The position numbers and the translations under genes are program-made. From NCBI RefSeq assembly GCF_018131185.1, contig NZ_JAFCJE010000006.1, forward strand, positions 372,001 through 436,000: a stretch of DNA of 64,000 nucleotides, written 5' to 3'. The stretch is from Bradyrhizobium diazoefficiens (lineage in GTDB: Bacteria > Pseudomonadota > Alphaproteobacteria > Rhizobiales > Xanthobacteraceae). Of this stretch, positions 1 to 6,675 are shown in pieces (position 1 is the stretch's first letter; every line of letters starts with the position of its first letter). Below the pieces are notes generated by a model. That model was not told the DNA's origin. It ran no database searches and worked only from the letters and a program-made list of their open reading frames with translations.

Positions 1-957
1 GGTCTTGGCGAGGCTTTCCTGTGCCGAGAGGATGTTGCCCTGGTTCTGGTCGAACACGGGGATCGGCACCGAGAGGGTGAAGCGCACGGCATCGTCATTG
101 GTCTCGTTGTAATGGCGCCAGCCGGCGGCGATCCGCACGTCCGGATAAGGCCTGAGACGTGCCAGCAGGAGTTCAGCATTGCGCTGGGCGTACACGGCGG
201 TCCAGCGTACCAGTTGCGGATTGGCGTCGATGGCGGCGACCACCGCCTGGAACGCGGGCGGTCGTCCCGTGGTGTCGAGCCGGCCCGAGACCTCGCCGAA
301 TTTGGCGGCGGGATCTCCCATCAGCACCGCAAGCTCGCGCCGGGCGCTGGCCAGCGTCGCCTTGAAGCGCTCGCGGTCGGCCTTCACCAGGGCGGAGGCG
401 ACCTCGGCGCGGCCGGTCTCGGCCGGCGAGGAGGCCCCAGCCTCGACGCGGCGGCGCAGCAGCGGTGTCAATTGATCGATCGCGGCGATCTGCTCGTCCA
501 GGATCTGGATGCGCCGCTGTGCGCCGAGCACGCTGAGGAAGGCGATCGCGGTCTCCGACAGCACCTCGAGCCTGACGGCCTTGCGCTGGATCGCGGCGAC
601 TTCGATGCCGGCTTGCCCGGCTGCGACCCGCGCCTCCCGCTTGCCGAACAGCTCGAAGGCCTGGCTGATCTGGAGCGTGGTCTCGGCCGATCGCGTCCCG
701 CGATATCTGCCGGAGCCGAAGGAATCGTCCTGTTCATAGGTCAGTTCCGGATTGAGCAGCGCGCCGGCCTGGATGCGCTGTCCCGTGGCGATGCCGACGT
801 CGCGCTCCGCCGCCGTCAGCCGCGGGCTTGCGGTCAGCGCGCGCGACAACGCGCTCCGCATCGTCAAAGTCTGGGCGTGAGACGGCGCAAGCGCCGCTCC
901 AACAATCAGACACGCCGCCGCGCACGCCAGGCGCGCGGCCATTCCCCTGCGAAACAT
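1..957 (-). CDS. CzcC/TolC-family outer-membrane metal efflux channel (5' part, cut by window edge)
   Basis: Reading from the ATG at 957 gives 319 open codons that run off the left edge, so the C-terminal part is missing. Residues 1-28 form a signal peptide ending SHA-Q. The mature protein has the look of the outer-membrane efflux family: a LLNPELTYE segment near residue 70, long alanine/glutamate-rich helices with repeated EVASA and IDQL patterns, and a VFDQNQGNI segment near residue 305 that is typical of CzcC/CusC-type channels. Such proteins form the outer-membrane exit duct of RND heavy-metal pumps together with a CzcB adaptor and a CzcA pump, which would lie beyond the left edge. The next gene upstream (1012-1473, same strand) is a small histidine/cysteine-containing membrane protein, which fits a metal-efflux operon. 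The substrate metal cannot be read from this fragment. Confidence 0.85.
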   Translation of the reverse strand, partial: MFRRGMAARLACAAACLIVGAALAPSHAQTLTMRSALSRALTASPRLTAAERDVGIATGQRIQAGALLNPELTYEQDDSFGSGRYRGTRSAETTLQISQAFELFGKREARVAAGQAGIEVAAIQRKAVRLEVLSETAIAFLSVLGAQRRIQILDEQIAAIDQLTPLLRRRVEAGASSPAETGRAEVASALVKADRERFKATLASARRELAVLMGDPAAKFGEVSGRLDTTGRPPAFQAVVAAIDANPQLVRWTAVYAQRNAELLLARLRPYPDVRIAAGWRHYNETNDDAVRFTLSVPIPVFDQNQGNILSAQESLAKT

Positions 958-1011
958 GAAACCGACCTGTGAAGGATGAACCTATTGGGCGCCGAACGCC
1001 CGACCAATCCG

Positions 1012-1473
1012 TCAGGCAATATGTTTGGGAGGCGGGGAGTCGGTATCGGGGACAATTCCGGCGAGCCGGGGTGTGTGTTGCGACCTGGTGGCCGACACAA
1101 GCGCGACCGATGCGCCCGATGGCGCCGGCTGCGTCACCGTGAGCGAGAAGCAACCGTGGCAATGATGCCCGCCGACGGCCTTGTGGTCGGTGTCAGCCGG
1201 GGAGCCGTCAAGAACCGCAGCGATCTCCGAGCTGCCGCCGGGCGTGGTGACGTCGATATCGTGCGAGCCGTGCAGCGTGCTCGCGAGGAGATAGACAACC
1301 GCGATCAGCACAGACAGCAGCCCGCGCCAATGGCGCGGACGGAAAGTTCTGCAAGGCTGCCGGTTCGCGAGCACGACGTCACTCTGGTTACGGTCTGTGC
1401 CCGGCCTAGCATGGCGACGGGAACAGTGTCGACCCGCAACATTGTTACGTCCATGGAACAATTGCCGCAGCAC
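1012..1473 (-). CDS. Small membrane-anchored protein with His/Cys motif, upstream of CzcC-like gene
   Basis: The frame has one hydrophobic segment (about RGLLSVLIAVVYLLAS) followed by a short periplasmic-type tail containing HHCHGCF, which could bind a metal. I cannot name a family with certainty. Small proteins with a TM helix plus a His/Cys cluster are common as the first gene of czc/cus-like efflux operons, and this gene sits 54 bp upstream of the CzcC-like gene on the same strand. The start is uncertain: the first 30 residues of the longest frame are arginine-rich and look non-coding, and a GTG at 1374 (120 residues) is a plausible alternative. Neither start has a clear Shine-Dalgarno sequence. 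Confidence 0.6.
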   Translation of the reverse strand: MLRQLFHGRNNVAGRHCSRRHARPGTDRNQSDVVLANRQPCRTFRPRHWRGLLSVLIAVVYLLASTLHGSHDIDVTTPGGSSEIAAVLDGSPADTDHKAVGGHHCHGCFSLTVTQPAPSGASVALVSATRSQHTPRLAGIVPDTDSPPPKHIA

Positions 1474-1491
1474 TGCGTCGCGGCTGCCTCT

Positions 1492-1773
1492 TCACTGGCG
1501 CGCGATGACGCGTCGGCGCGGGGCAGTGGCTTCGATGTCGGCCGGGACGGTCGGGTCTTGGACGTGGTTGCCATCGTAGGCTTCCACGGTGATGGCGGCA
1601 CGACGACCCGCTTCCATCGCCCGCTCCAGCCATTTGATGGCTTCATCGATCCACTGATCGTGGTGTTCGGGATCGGCGAGGGCCTTCTCCCGGAATGCAT
1701 CCGCCTGATGCAGGCACGCCGTTCTGCGGTCCACGCGCCGCTCCCGATCCGGAAGGTTCCGCCCCGATCGCAT
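1492..1773 (-). CDS. Hypothetical 93-residue protein
   Basis: The frame from the ATG at 1773 encodes a charged soluble protein with a coherent amphipathic stretch (HQADAFREKALADPEHHDQW followed by IDEAIKWLERAME) that looks like genuine helical protein rather than a shadow frame. No catalytic motif or membrane segment is visible and I do not recognise a named family. A second in-frame ATG at 1806 would add 11 residues; neither has a good ribosome binding site. It lies 18 bp upstream of the small membrane protein at 1012-1473 on the same strand, so it may share its transcript, but its role is unknown. Confidence 0.5.
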   Translation of the reverse strand: MRSGRNLPDRERRVDRRTACLHQADAFREKALADPEHHDQWIDEAIKWLERAMEAGRRAAITVEAYDGNHVQDPTVPADIEATAPRRRVIARQ

Positions 1774-1955
1774 CTTTGATGATCCCGGGGCCGGCGTCGT
1801 TAACATAGGACAAGCGAGGAAGAGATCGGGCGCTCCAAACGCGGAAAGGCCCCAGCCCTGACCGGCTGAGGCCTTTGTGCTCACAATCTTCATCCTTGGG
1901 ACTCGGACAGGTAATGCCCGCCTTGCCGGTTCGTTCCGCAACTGACACCGAATTA

Positions 1956-1980
1956 GGAACGTTATTCCTTCCTCCCGATT
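1956..1980 (+). promoter_or_regulatory. Possible EcfG-type (general stress) promoter
   Basis: GGAAC at 1956-1960, a 16-base spacer, then GATT, lies 28 bp before the microprotein start at 2008. Alphaproteobacterial EcfG promoters read GGAAC-N16/17-cGTT. The -35 element is perfect but the -10 is imperfect, so this is a weak call. Confidence 0.25.
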
Positions 1981-2007
1981 AGCGACCATAAAAAGGAGGA
2001 TGGGACT

Positions 2008-2082
2008 ATGGACGGATTGATTTATCTCATCGGCTTGATCGTCGTGATCATGGCGATCCTGTCGTTCTTCGGCCTGCGCTGA
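2008..2082 (+). CDS. 24-residue single-helix membrane microprotein
   Basis: ATG at 2008 is preceded by a near-perfect Shine-Dalgarno (AAGGAGG at 1993-1999, 8 bases before the start). The 24 codons encode an acidic residue at position 3 (D3), one continuous hydrophobic helix (LIYLIGLIVVIMAILSFF) and a terminal Gly-Leu-Arg, then TGA. The stop lies inside GAGAGGA, which serves as ribosome binding site for the next gene 11 bp downstream, so the two are probably translated from one mRNA. The very strong ribosome site, clean helix and coupling support a real gene. Function is unknown; an accessory subunit or regulator of the neighbouring membrane protein is an inference from the arrangement. Confidence 0.7.
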   Translation: MDGLIYLIGLIVVIMAILSFFGLR

Positions 2083-2093
2083 GAGGACGGCAA

Positions 2094-2978
2094 ATGGAAA
2101 CCCTCGCACGGGATAACAGGATGGAAGGCGGTGCGGCTGTCGACGACCGCTGGACCATCCAGTGGAGCTCGGTGCTCGCAGGCGCTCTCGCCGCGGGCGC
2201 AATGTCCTTCATCCTGGTCGGCTTTGGTGTTGCGGTCGGCCTCGGTGTCAGTTCGGCCTCGCCGACATGGCGCGATGCCTCGGCGGCGCTGGCGCTGCTC
2301 TCCGGGCTCTATCTGATCATCCAGGCGATCATCAGCTTCGGCGTCGGCGGCTACATCGCCGGACGGACGGCGCGACCGGCGCCTGCCCTGGCAACGGTCG
2401 AGGACGATGGTGAGCGGCGCGATGGGCTGCATGGACTGACGTCGTGGGCGCTGGCCGTGCTGGCTGGTGCGGCTCTGCTGGCGCTTCTTGGCGCTGCTGC
2501 GATCGACCGTTCGCCGGTGCGCAGCTCGGCGAGCAATACGTCCGCAGCCGAGCCACTGTTGAGCTATGAGCTCGACAAGCTGTTCCGCGCGCCCCGCCGC
2601 GCGCCCAACACGGATCTGAGGGAAGCCCGCGCCGAAGCGGGGCGTGTCCTCATGACGTCGTCCAGCCACAGCGGCGTCAGCGCCGATGACCGGACCTACC
2701 TCGTGCAGCAGGTCGCCGCGGTGACGGGGCTGGCCGCTCCCGACGCCGAGCGGCGCGTCGATGCGCTGATCTCAGACTCCCGGACGGCCATCAACCGCGC
2801 GCGGCGCAACTCGATCATCGTTGCGTTCTCGGTCGCAGCCGCGACCCTGATCGGCGCCGCGGTCGCTTGGGCGGCGGCTGTCGCCGGCGGGCGCCACCGC
2901 GATGGAGAGCAGCTGCCGAACTGGATGGCGAGCTCCAACCGTTTCCATCGCAGCCCGCGCGCGATGCCGGTGCCGTAA
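2094..2978 (+). CDS. PhnA-like integral membrane protein
   Basis: A 294-residue membrane protein of the kind often annotated as PhnA-like in Bradyrhizobium, a label without demonstrated function. It has a soluble N-terminus, hydrophobic segments around residues 26-52 (VLAGALAAGAMSFILVGFG), 66-92 (ALALLSGLYLIIQAIISFGV) and 115-140, a long polar loop (about 141-235, rich in Arg and Ala) and a final TM segment near 240-268. The glycine/alanine-rich repeated TM design is reminiscent of small channel or sensor proteins. RBS GAGAGGACGG overlaps the stop of the 24-residue microprotein gene. No partner enzyme adjoins it; the next gene is convergent. Confidence 0.75.
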   Translation: METLARDNRMEGGAAVDDRWTIQWSSVLAGALAAGAMSFILVGFGVAVGLGVSSASPTWRDASAALALLSGLYLIIQAIISFGVGGYIAGRTARPAPALATVEDDGERRDGLHGLTSWALAVLAGAALLALLGAAAIDRSPVRSSASNTSAAEPLLSYELDKLFRAPRRAPNTDLREARAEAGRVLMTSSSHSGVSADDRTYLVQQVAAVTGLAAPDAERRVDALISDSRTAINRARRNSIIVAFSVAAATLIGAAVAWAAAVAGGRHRDGEQLPNWMASSNRFHRSPRAMPVP

Positions 2979-2997
2979 GCTTGTCGGGGGCGAGGAC

Positions 2998-3834
2998 CTA
3001 TCGGTCCACCCCCGCATGCCGCTGAACGAACTCGGTAACGAGAGCAGTGATCTCCGCCGGGCGCTCCAGGCTGGGAAGATGGGCCACATCAGGCAATTCA
3101 CGGCCCTCCGCGCCCGAGACTACCGCGACGAGATGGCGACAGCGGTCCTGAACATAGGGGAAATCGAGGTCACCCCATATCACGAGGGTCGGCACCGCGA
3201 TCTTGTGGAGCCGGTGGAAGAACGGTGTGACGTCGATGTCCGATCCGAACGGTGGAGAGCGGAGCGCGATGCCGTTCATCTCAAGCAGCAGATCGCGAGC
3301 CGGGCCGGCAACGCGGCCTTCGGGGGCCCGCGGTCCGTCCAGCCAAAGACGTGCCTTCATCGCGTTCATCCGATCGAGATCGCCGGATGCCTCGATCTCC
3401 TTCCATTGCATCATCAGTGTCGCGATGTCGGCTGGATAGGTTGGATCGGGTGCACCCGCGACATTGGGGGCAATCAGAACGAGCGCACGAACTCGCGAAG
3501 GATGGCGGATCGCGGCATCGAGCGCGATGCGCCCGCCGAGAGAACAGCCGACGAGGATTACGGGCCTGCCGCCTGCAGTCGCCTCCAGCACTGCGACGAG
3601 ATCGGCGAGGGCGGAAAAGTCTTCAGGCTCGACGCGGGTTTGGCCGAACCCGCGCCGGTCATAGGCGATGGCCTTGTGCGTGGCGCTCATTCCGTCGAAT
3701 TGAGCGCGCCACATGCGCCGGTCGCACACATTGGCATGAAGAAAGACGACTGCAGTGCCTTCGCCTGCGACGTCTGTCGCAAGGCCGGCACGGCCAGACG
3801 CGATGTGTTGCATCGAAGCGCGATGATGATTCAT
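2998..3834 (-). CDS. Alpha/beta-hydrolase
   Basis: A 278-residue single-domain alpha/beta-hydrolase. The oxyanion segment FLHANVCDRRMW is at 32-42, the nucleophile elbow GCSLGG at 96-101 makes Ser98 the nucleophile, WGDLD near 220-224 supplies the acid residue, and His252 in PDVAHLPSLE completes the triad. YDRRGFGQT at 59-66 is the typical strand-4 loop of this family, which includes lactonases such as 3-oxoadipate enol-lactonase, esterases and C-C hydrolases. There is no signal peptide, so it should be cytoplasmic. The substrate cannot be inferred. The gene ends 20 bp from the convergent PhnA-like gene and lies 19 bp downstream of pepT on the same strand, suggesting read-through from pepT. 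Confidence 0.9.
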   Translation of the reverse strand: MNHHRASMQHIASGRAGLATDVAGEGTAVVFLHANVCDRRMWRAQFDGMSATHKAIAYDRRGFGQTRVEPEDFSALADLVAVLEATAGGRPVILVGCSLGGRIALDAAIRHPSRVRALVLIAPNVAGAPDPTYPADIATLMMQWKEIEASGDLDRMNAMKARLWLDGPRAPEGRVAGPARDLLLEMNGIALRSPPFGSDIDVTPFFHRLHKIAVPTLVIWGDLDFPYVQDRCRHLVAVVSGAEGRELPDVAHLPSLERPAEITALVTEFVQRHAGVDR

Positions 3835-3853
3835 TTCGGTCTCGTCGCGCGTT

Positions 3854-5104
3854 TCAGGCTTTCTCTTCCCAAATCATCGCCAGATGGACAATGGTCTGCA
3901 CGGCTTTCTCCATGTCCTGCCGGCTGACCCATTCCAGCCGCGAGTGGAACGCATGCTCGCCGGCGAAGATGTTGGGGCAGGGCAGGCCCATGAAGGACAG
4001 GCGCGAGCCGTCGGTGCCGCCGCGGATCGCGGTGCGCATCGGACGCAGGCCGGCACGACGGATCGCCTCGATGGCGTATTCGAGCACGTGCGGGTGACGG
4101 TCGATCACCTGCTTCATGTTGCGGTACTGCTCGCGCACCTCGAACTTGTAGGTCGAGCGCGGATAGTCCTTCATGACGTCCTTGACGATGCCCTCGAGCA
4201 GGTCCTCTTTCTCCTTCAGCCCTTCCTCGGTGAAGTCGCGGACGATGAAGGACAGGCTTGCCTGCTCCAGTGCGCCCTCGATGCCGATCGGATGCAGGAA
4301 GCCCTGCTTGCCCGACGTCGTCTCCGGCGAGCAGCCTTCCTTCGGCAGCCGCTCGACGATGGCGGCGGCGATCTTGATTGCGTGCTCCATCTTGCCCTTG
4401 GCGTAGCCGGGATGGGCGCTGACGCCGTTGATGGTGATGGTGGCGCCGTCGGCCGAGAAAGTCTCGTCCTCGACGCAGCCCGCGCTCTCGCCGTCCATGG
4501 TGTAGCCGAAATCGGCGCCCAGCTTCGTCAGGTCGACATTGTCGACGCCACGGCCGATCTCTTCGTCCGGCGTGAACAGGATCTTGATGGTGCCGTGCTT
4601 CACATCGGGGTTGTTGATGAAGAAATGCGCGGCATCCATGATCTCGGCGACGCCGGCCTTGTTGTCGGCACCGAGCAGCGTGGTGCCGTCGGTGGTGATA
4701 ATGTCGTTGCCGATCTGGTTCTTCAGCGCAGGGTGCTCATTGAAGCGGATGACCTGGCTGGTGTCGCCCGGCAGGGTGATGTCGCCGCCACGATAGTTCT
4801 TCACCAGTTGCGGCTTGACGTCCTTGCCCGTGACGTCGGGCGAGGTGTCCATGTGCGAGCAGAAGCAGATCACCGGCACCTTCTTGTCGGTGTTGGCCGG
4901 GATCGTGCCGTAGACATAGCCGTAATCGTCGAGATGGGCGTCCGTAACGCCCATGGCTTTCAGCTCGGCGGCGAGCACGCGGCCGAGATCCTTCTGCTTC
5001 TCGGTGGATGGCGAGCTGGGGGATTCCGGATCGGACTGGGTGTCGATGGTGACGTAGCGCAGGAAGCGCTCGGTCACGGTATGCGAGAAGGTGAGGGAGG
5101 ACAT
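3854..5104 (-). CDS. pepT: Peptidase T (tripeptide aminopeptidase)
   Basis: 416 residues, the usual length for PepT. This is a cytoplasmic M20B zinc peptidase that removes the N-terminal residue from tripeptides. Metal-site motifs are all visible: SHMDTSPD at 83-90 (His84, Asp86), GADNKAG at 145-151 (bridging Asp147), TPDEEIGRG around 179-186 (general base Glu181 and ligand Glu182), DGESAG near 204-209, and the C-terminal GEHAFHSRLEW block carrying the last histidine ligand. RGGTDGSRL near the C-terminus is also characteristic. The start at 5104 gives the standard MSSLTFSHTVTERFLRY N-terminus. It appears to be expressed alone or with the hydrolase downstream. Confidence 0.96.
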   Translation of the reverse strand: MSSLTFSHTVTERFLRYVTIDTQSDPESPSSPSTEKQKDLGRVLAAELKAMGVTDAHLDDYGYVYGTIPANTDKKVPVICFCSHMDTSPDVTGKDVKPQLVKNYRGGDITLPGDTSQVIRFNEHPALKNQIGNDIITTDGTTLLGADNKAGVAEIMDAAHFFINNPDVKHGTIKILFTPDEEIGRGVDNVDLTKLGADFGYTMDGESAGCVEDETFSADGATITINGVSAHPGYAKGKMEHAIKIAAAIVERLPKEGCSPETTSGKQGFLHPIGIEGALEQASLSFIVRDFTEEGLKEKEDLLEGIVKDVMKDYPRSTYKFEVREQYRNMKQVIDRHPHVLEYAIEAIRRAGLRPMRTAIRGGTDGSRLSFMGLPCPNIFAGEHAFHSRLEWVSRQDMEKAVQTIVHLAMIWEEKA

Positions 5105-5208
5105 TTCTGGTCAAACCGCCGAGGTCAGGGGAAGCGGGCGGTATATCAGAAAAAGCGGGCCGCGATGCGGCCGGAACGGCGCGGAGCAGGCCTGGTAAAC
5201 GCTGAACC

Positions 5209-5553
5209 TCAGATCGCCTCTTTCAGTTCCTTGACTGGGCGGAAGGTGACCTTCTTGCTGGCCTTGATGTGGATCGGCTCGCCGGTGGCGGGATTGCGGC
5301 CGGTGCGGGCGGCCCGTTTGCGGACCTGGAGGATGCCGAGGCCGACGATGCGGACGCGATCGCCCTTCTTCAGGTGCCTGGTGATCAGATCGACCATGTC
5401 GGTGAGGACAGATTCGGCGTGCTTTTTCGACAGGTCCTGACTCTCCGCGATGTCAGCGGCGAGGTGCTTGAGGGTGATGGTGGCGGGGGCGGCTGCCTTC
5501 TTTGCCGAATCCTTCTTGGCCAGATCCTTCTTAGCCAGATCCTTCTTCGCCAT
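5209..5553 (-). CDS. HU-family DNA-binding protein with lysine-rich N-terminal repeats
   Basis: 114 residues. Residues 26-114 are a complete HU/IHF fold, with helices LKHLAADIAES and HAESVLTDMVDLIT, then the beta-arm core GLGILQVRKRAARTGRNPAT and the closing strand VTFRPVKELKE. HU proteins bend DNA non-specifically and organise the nucleoid. Unusually, residues 2-19 carry a tail of AKKDL/AKKDS repeats ahead of an alanine-rich linker. The tail resembles histone-H1-like or HU-extension tails in actinobacteria and some alphaproteobacteria and would add DNA-binding charge; that is inference. It is a single gene between pepT and tRNA-Asp. Confidence 0.92.
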   Translation of the reverse strand: MAKKDLAKKDLAKKDSAKKAAAPATITLKHLAADIAESQDLSKKHAESVLTDMVDLITRHLKKGDRVRIVGLGILQVRKRAARTGRNPATGEPIHIKASKKVTFRPVKELKEAI

Positions 5554-5762
5554 GGCAGGCCTCCTCGACGGTCCAATGACGGGGCATCCCTGGAAAAGCC
5601 GAGAATGGGGTGGGGATCCCTCTAAGTGCTTTCAGGCGTAGACGATTCGGGCGCGGGTTGACCATGCCACGGGTTCCCGCCGGCCGAACGCCGTCCACGG
5701 CTCGCCGCAGCCGCGGCAGACCTCGAGGATTTCAGGCTAAGACTTTGAGGGGATTGCCAAAA

Positions 5763-5839
<77 letters not shown>

Positions 5840-5946
5840 GTGGTTCGCTGATGCGCGCGGAACGAGGGGGGACTTAAAGGCGGGGCTGGGTGAAGTCAAG
5901 GACGTTGCGCTGGCGTGGTGGATCTCGGCTAAGCATTGCTCTGGAA

Positions 5947-5975
5947 AACGAAAATGGCCGCCCGGAGGCGGCCAT
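5947..5975 (-). terminator. Rho-independent terminator
   Basis: A perfect 9-bp stem (5954-5962 with 5967-5975) around a 4-base loop, followed on the minus strand by TTTCGTTTT. It lies 24 bp past the stop of the small protein gene at 5999-6202 and would end its transcript. Confidence 0.8.
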
Positions 5976-5998
5976 GGGTCAGCCCGGAAGAGGACGTT

Positions 5999-6202
5999 TC
6001 AGCGAATCTCCGACGTCCCGGCGCTCGTCACCACCACCGGCTTGCCGGCCTTGATCACGGGCGTGGACTGGGCGGTCTGGGTGTGATCGGCATTGGTGCG
6101 GGCTGCGATCCCGAAGCCGGCCACCATGATGCCGGCCACCAGCGCCACCACCACGATCTTCAGGTGGGTCGCACGATCAGCGGAGTGAATTGAGTGGTTC
6201 AT
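5999..6202 (-). CDS. Small exported or membrane-anchored protein (67 residues)
   Basis: The ATG at 6202 has a strong GGGAGG ribosome site 7 bases upstream, which decides it over longer in-frame starts. The product has a short charged N-terminus (MNHSIHSADRATHLK), one hydrophobic helix at about residues 16-35 (IVVVALVAGIMVAGFGIAAR), and a polar tail of about 32 residues (TNADHTQTAQSTPVIKAGKP). It is likely anchored in the inner membrane with the tail in the periplasm. I recognise no domain. It is a single gene with its own terminator. Confidence 0.75.
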   Translation of the reverse strand: MNHSIHSADRATHLKIVVVALVAGIMVAGFGIAARTNADHTQTAQSTPVIKAGKPVVVTSAGTSEIR

Positions 6203-6547
6203 CTGAGCCTCCCGACGGGCTTTGCCGCCGTCTATGGCTCTTGTCTTAAGGACCGTCTGTTTCCGGATGGTTTCGCGGGTTCCGCGAAATGGTTTCATCT
6301 CGCGCCCAAGCGGTTTCGCCGGGTGGGGCGGGCCGGACCCGGTCTCGGGCGCCGGCATGGCCGTAGTCATCCCGGATCGCGCGGGCGGCCCAATGAGCAA
6401 GAGCGTGCGAGCATGGCGATGACCGCCTAGGCTTGGTGACCCGGCTTGGCGGTCCTGGGGGCAGGTCGATCAGCTCACGGCGATCGCCGCCGACATGCTC
6501 GAGAGTGAGAAGAGTTCGCGCTGATCTCGCCGCGATCGTCGTTAGAT

Positions 6548-6572
6548 CGACTCTAAGAGTCGTTCTAAGAAC
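6548..6572. promoter_or_regulatory. Tandem inverted repeats upstream of siderophore receptor (candidate iron operator)
   Basis: CGACTCT-A-AGAGTCG (6548-6562) is a perfect 7-1-7 inverted repeat, and GTTCT-A-AGAAC (6562-6572) a perfect 5-1-5 one. Their centres are 12 bp apart, so TCTAAGA recurs about once per helical turn. The site lies about 105 bp ahead of a TonB-dependent siderophore receptor. The half-sites resemble the TTCTAA halves of rhizobial Irr/ICE elements; the regulator assignment is inference. The rest of 6203-6675 shows no gene. Confidence 0.5.
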
Positions 6573-6675
6573 ATTTCAATTAGGGAATTCTCGCACCCTC
6601 CCATAAGCCTCATCGCAGCGCATGCCGTCACGGGACTGACGGCATGACGCATGCAAAATACGTTTGGGGTGGCGC

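Noticed and set aside
1803..2202. N-terminal extension of the minus-strand frame ending at 1492
   Set aside because: The first 130 residues overlap the strongly supported 24-codon gene and the PhnA-like gene on the other strand, and look non-coding; only the last 93 residues look like protein.
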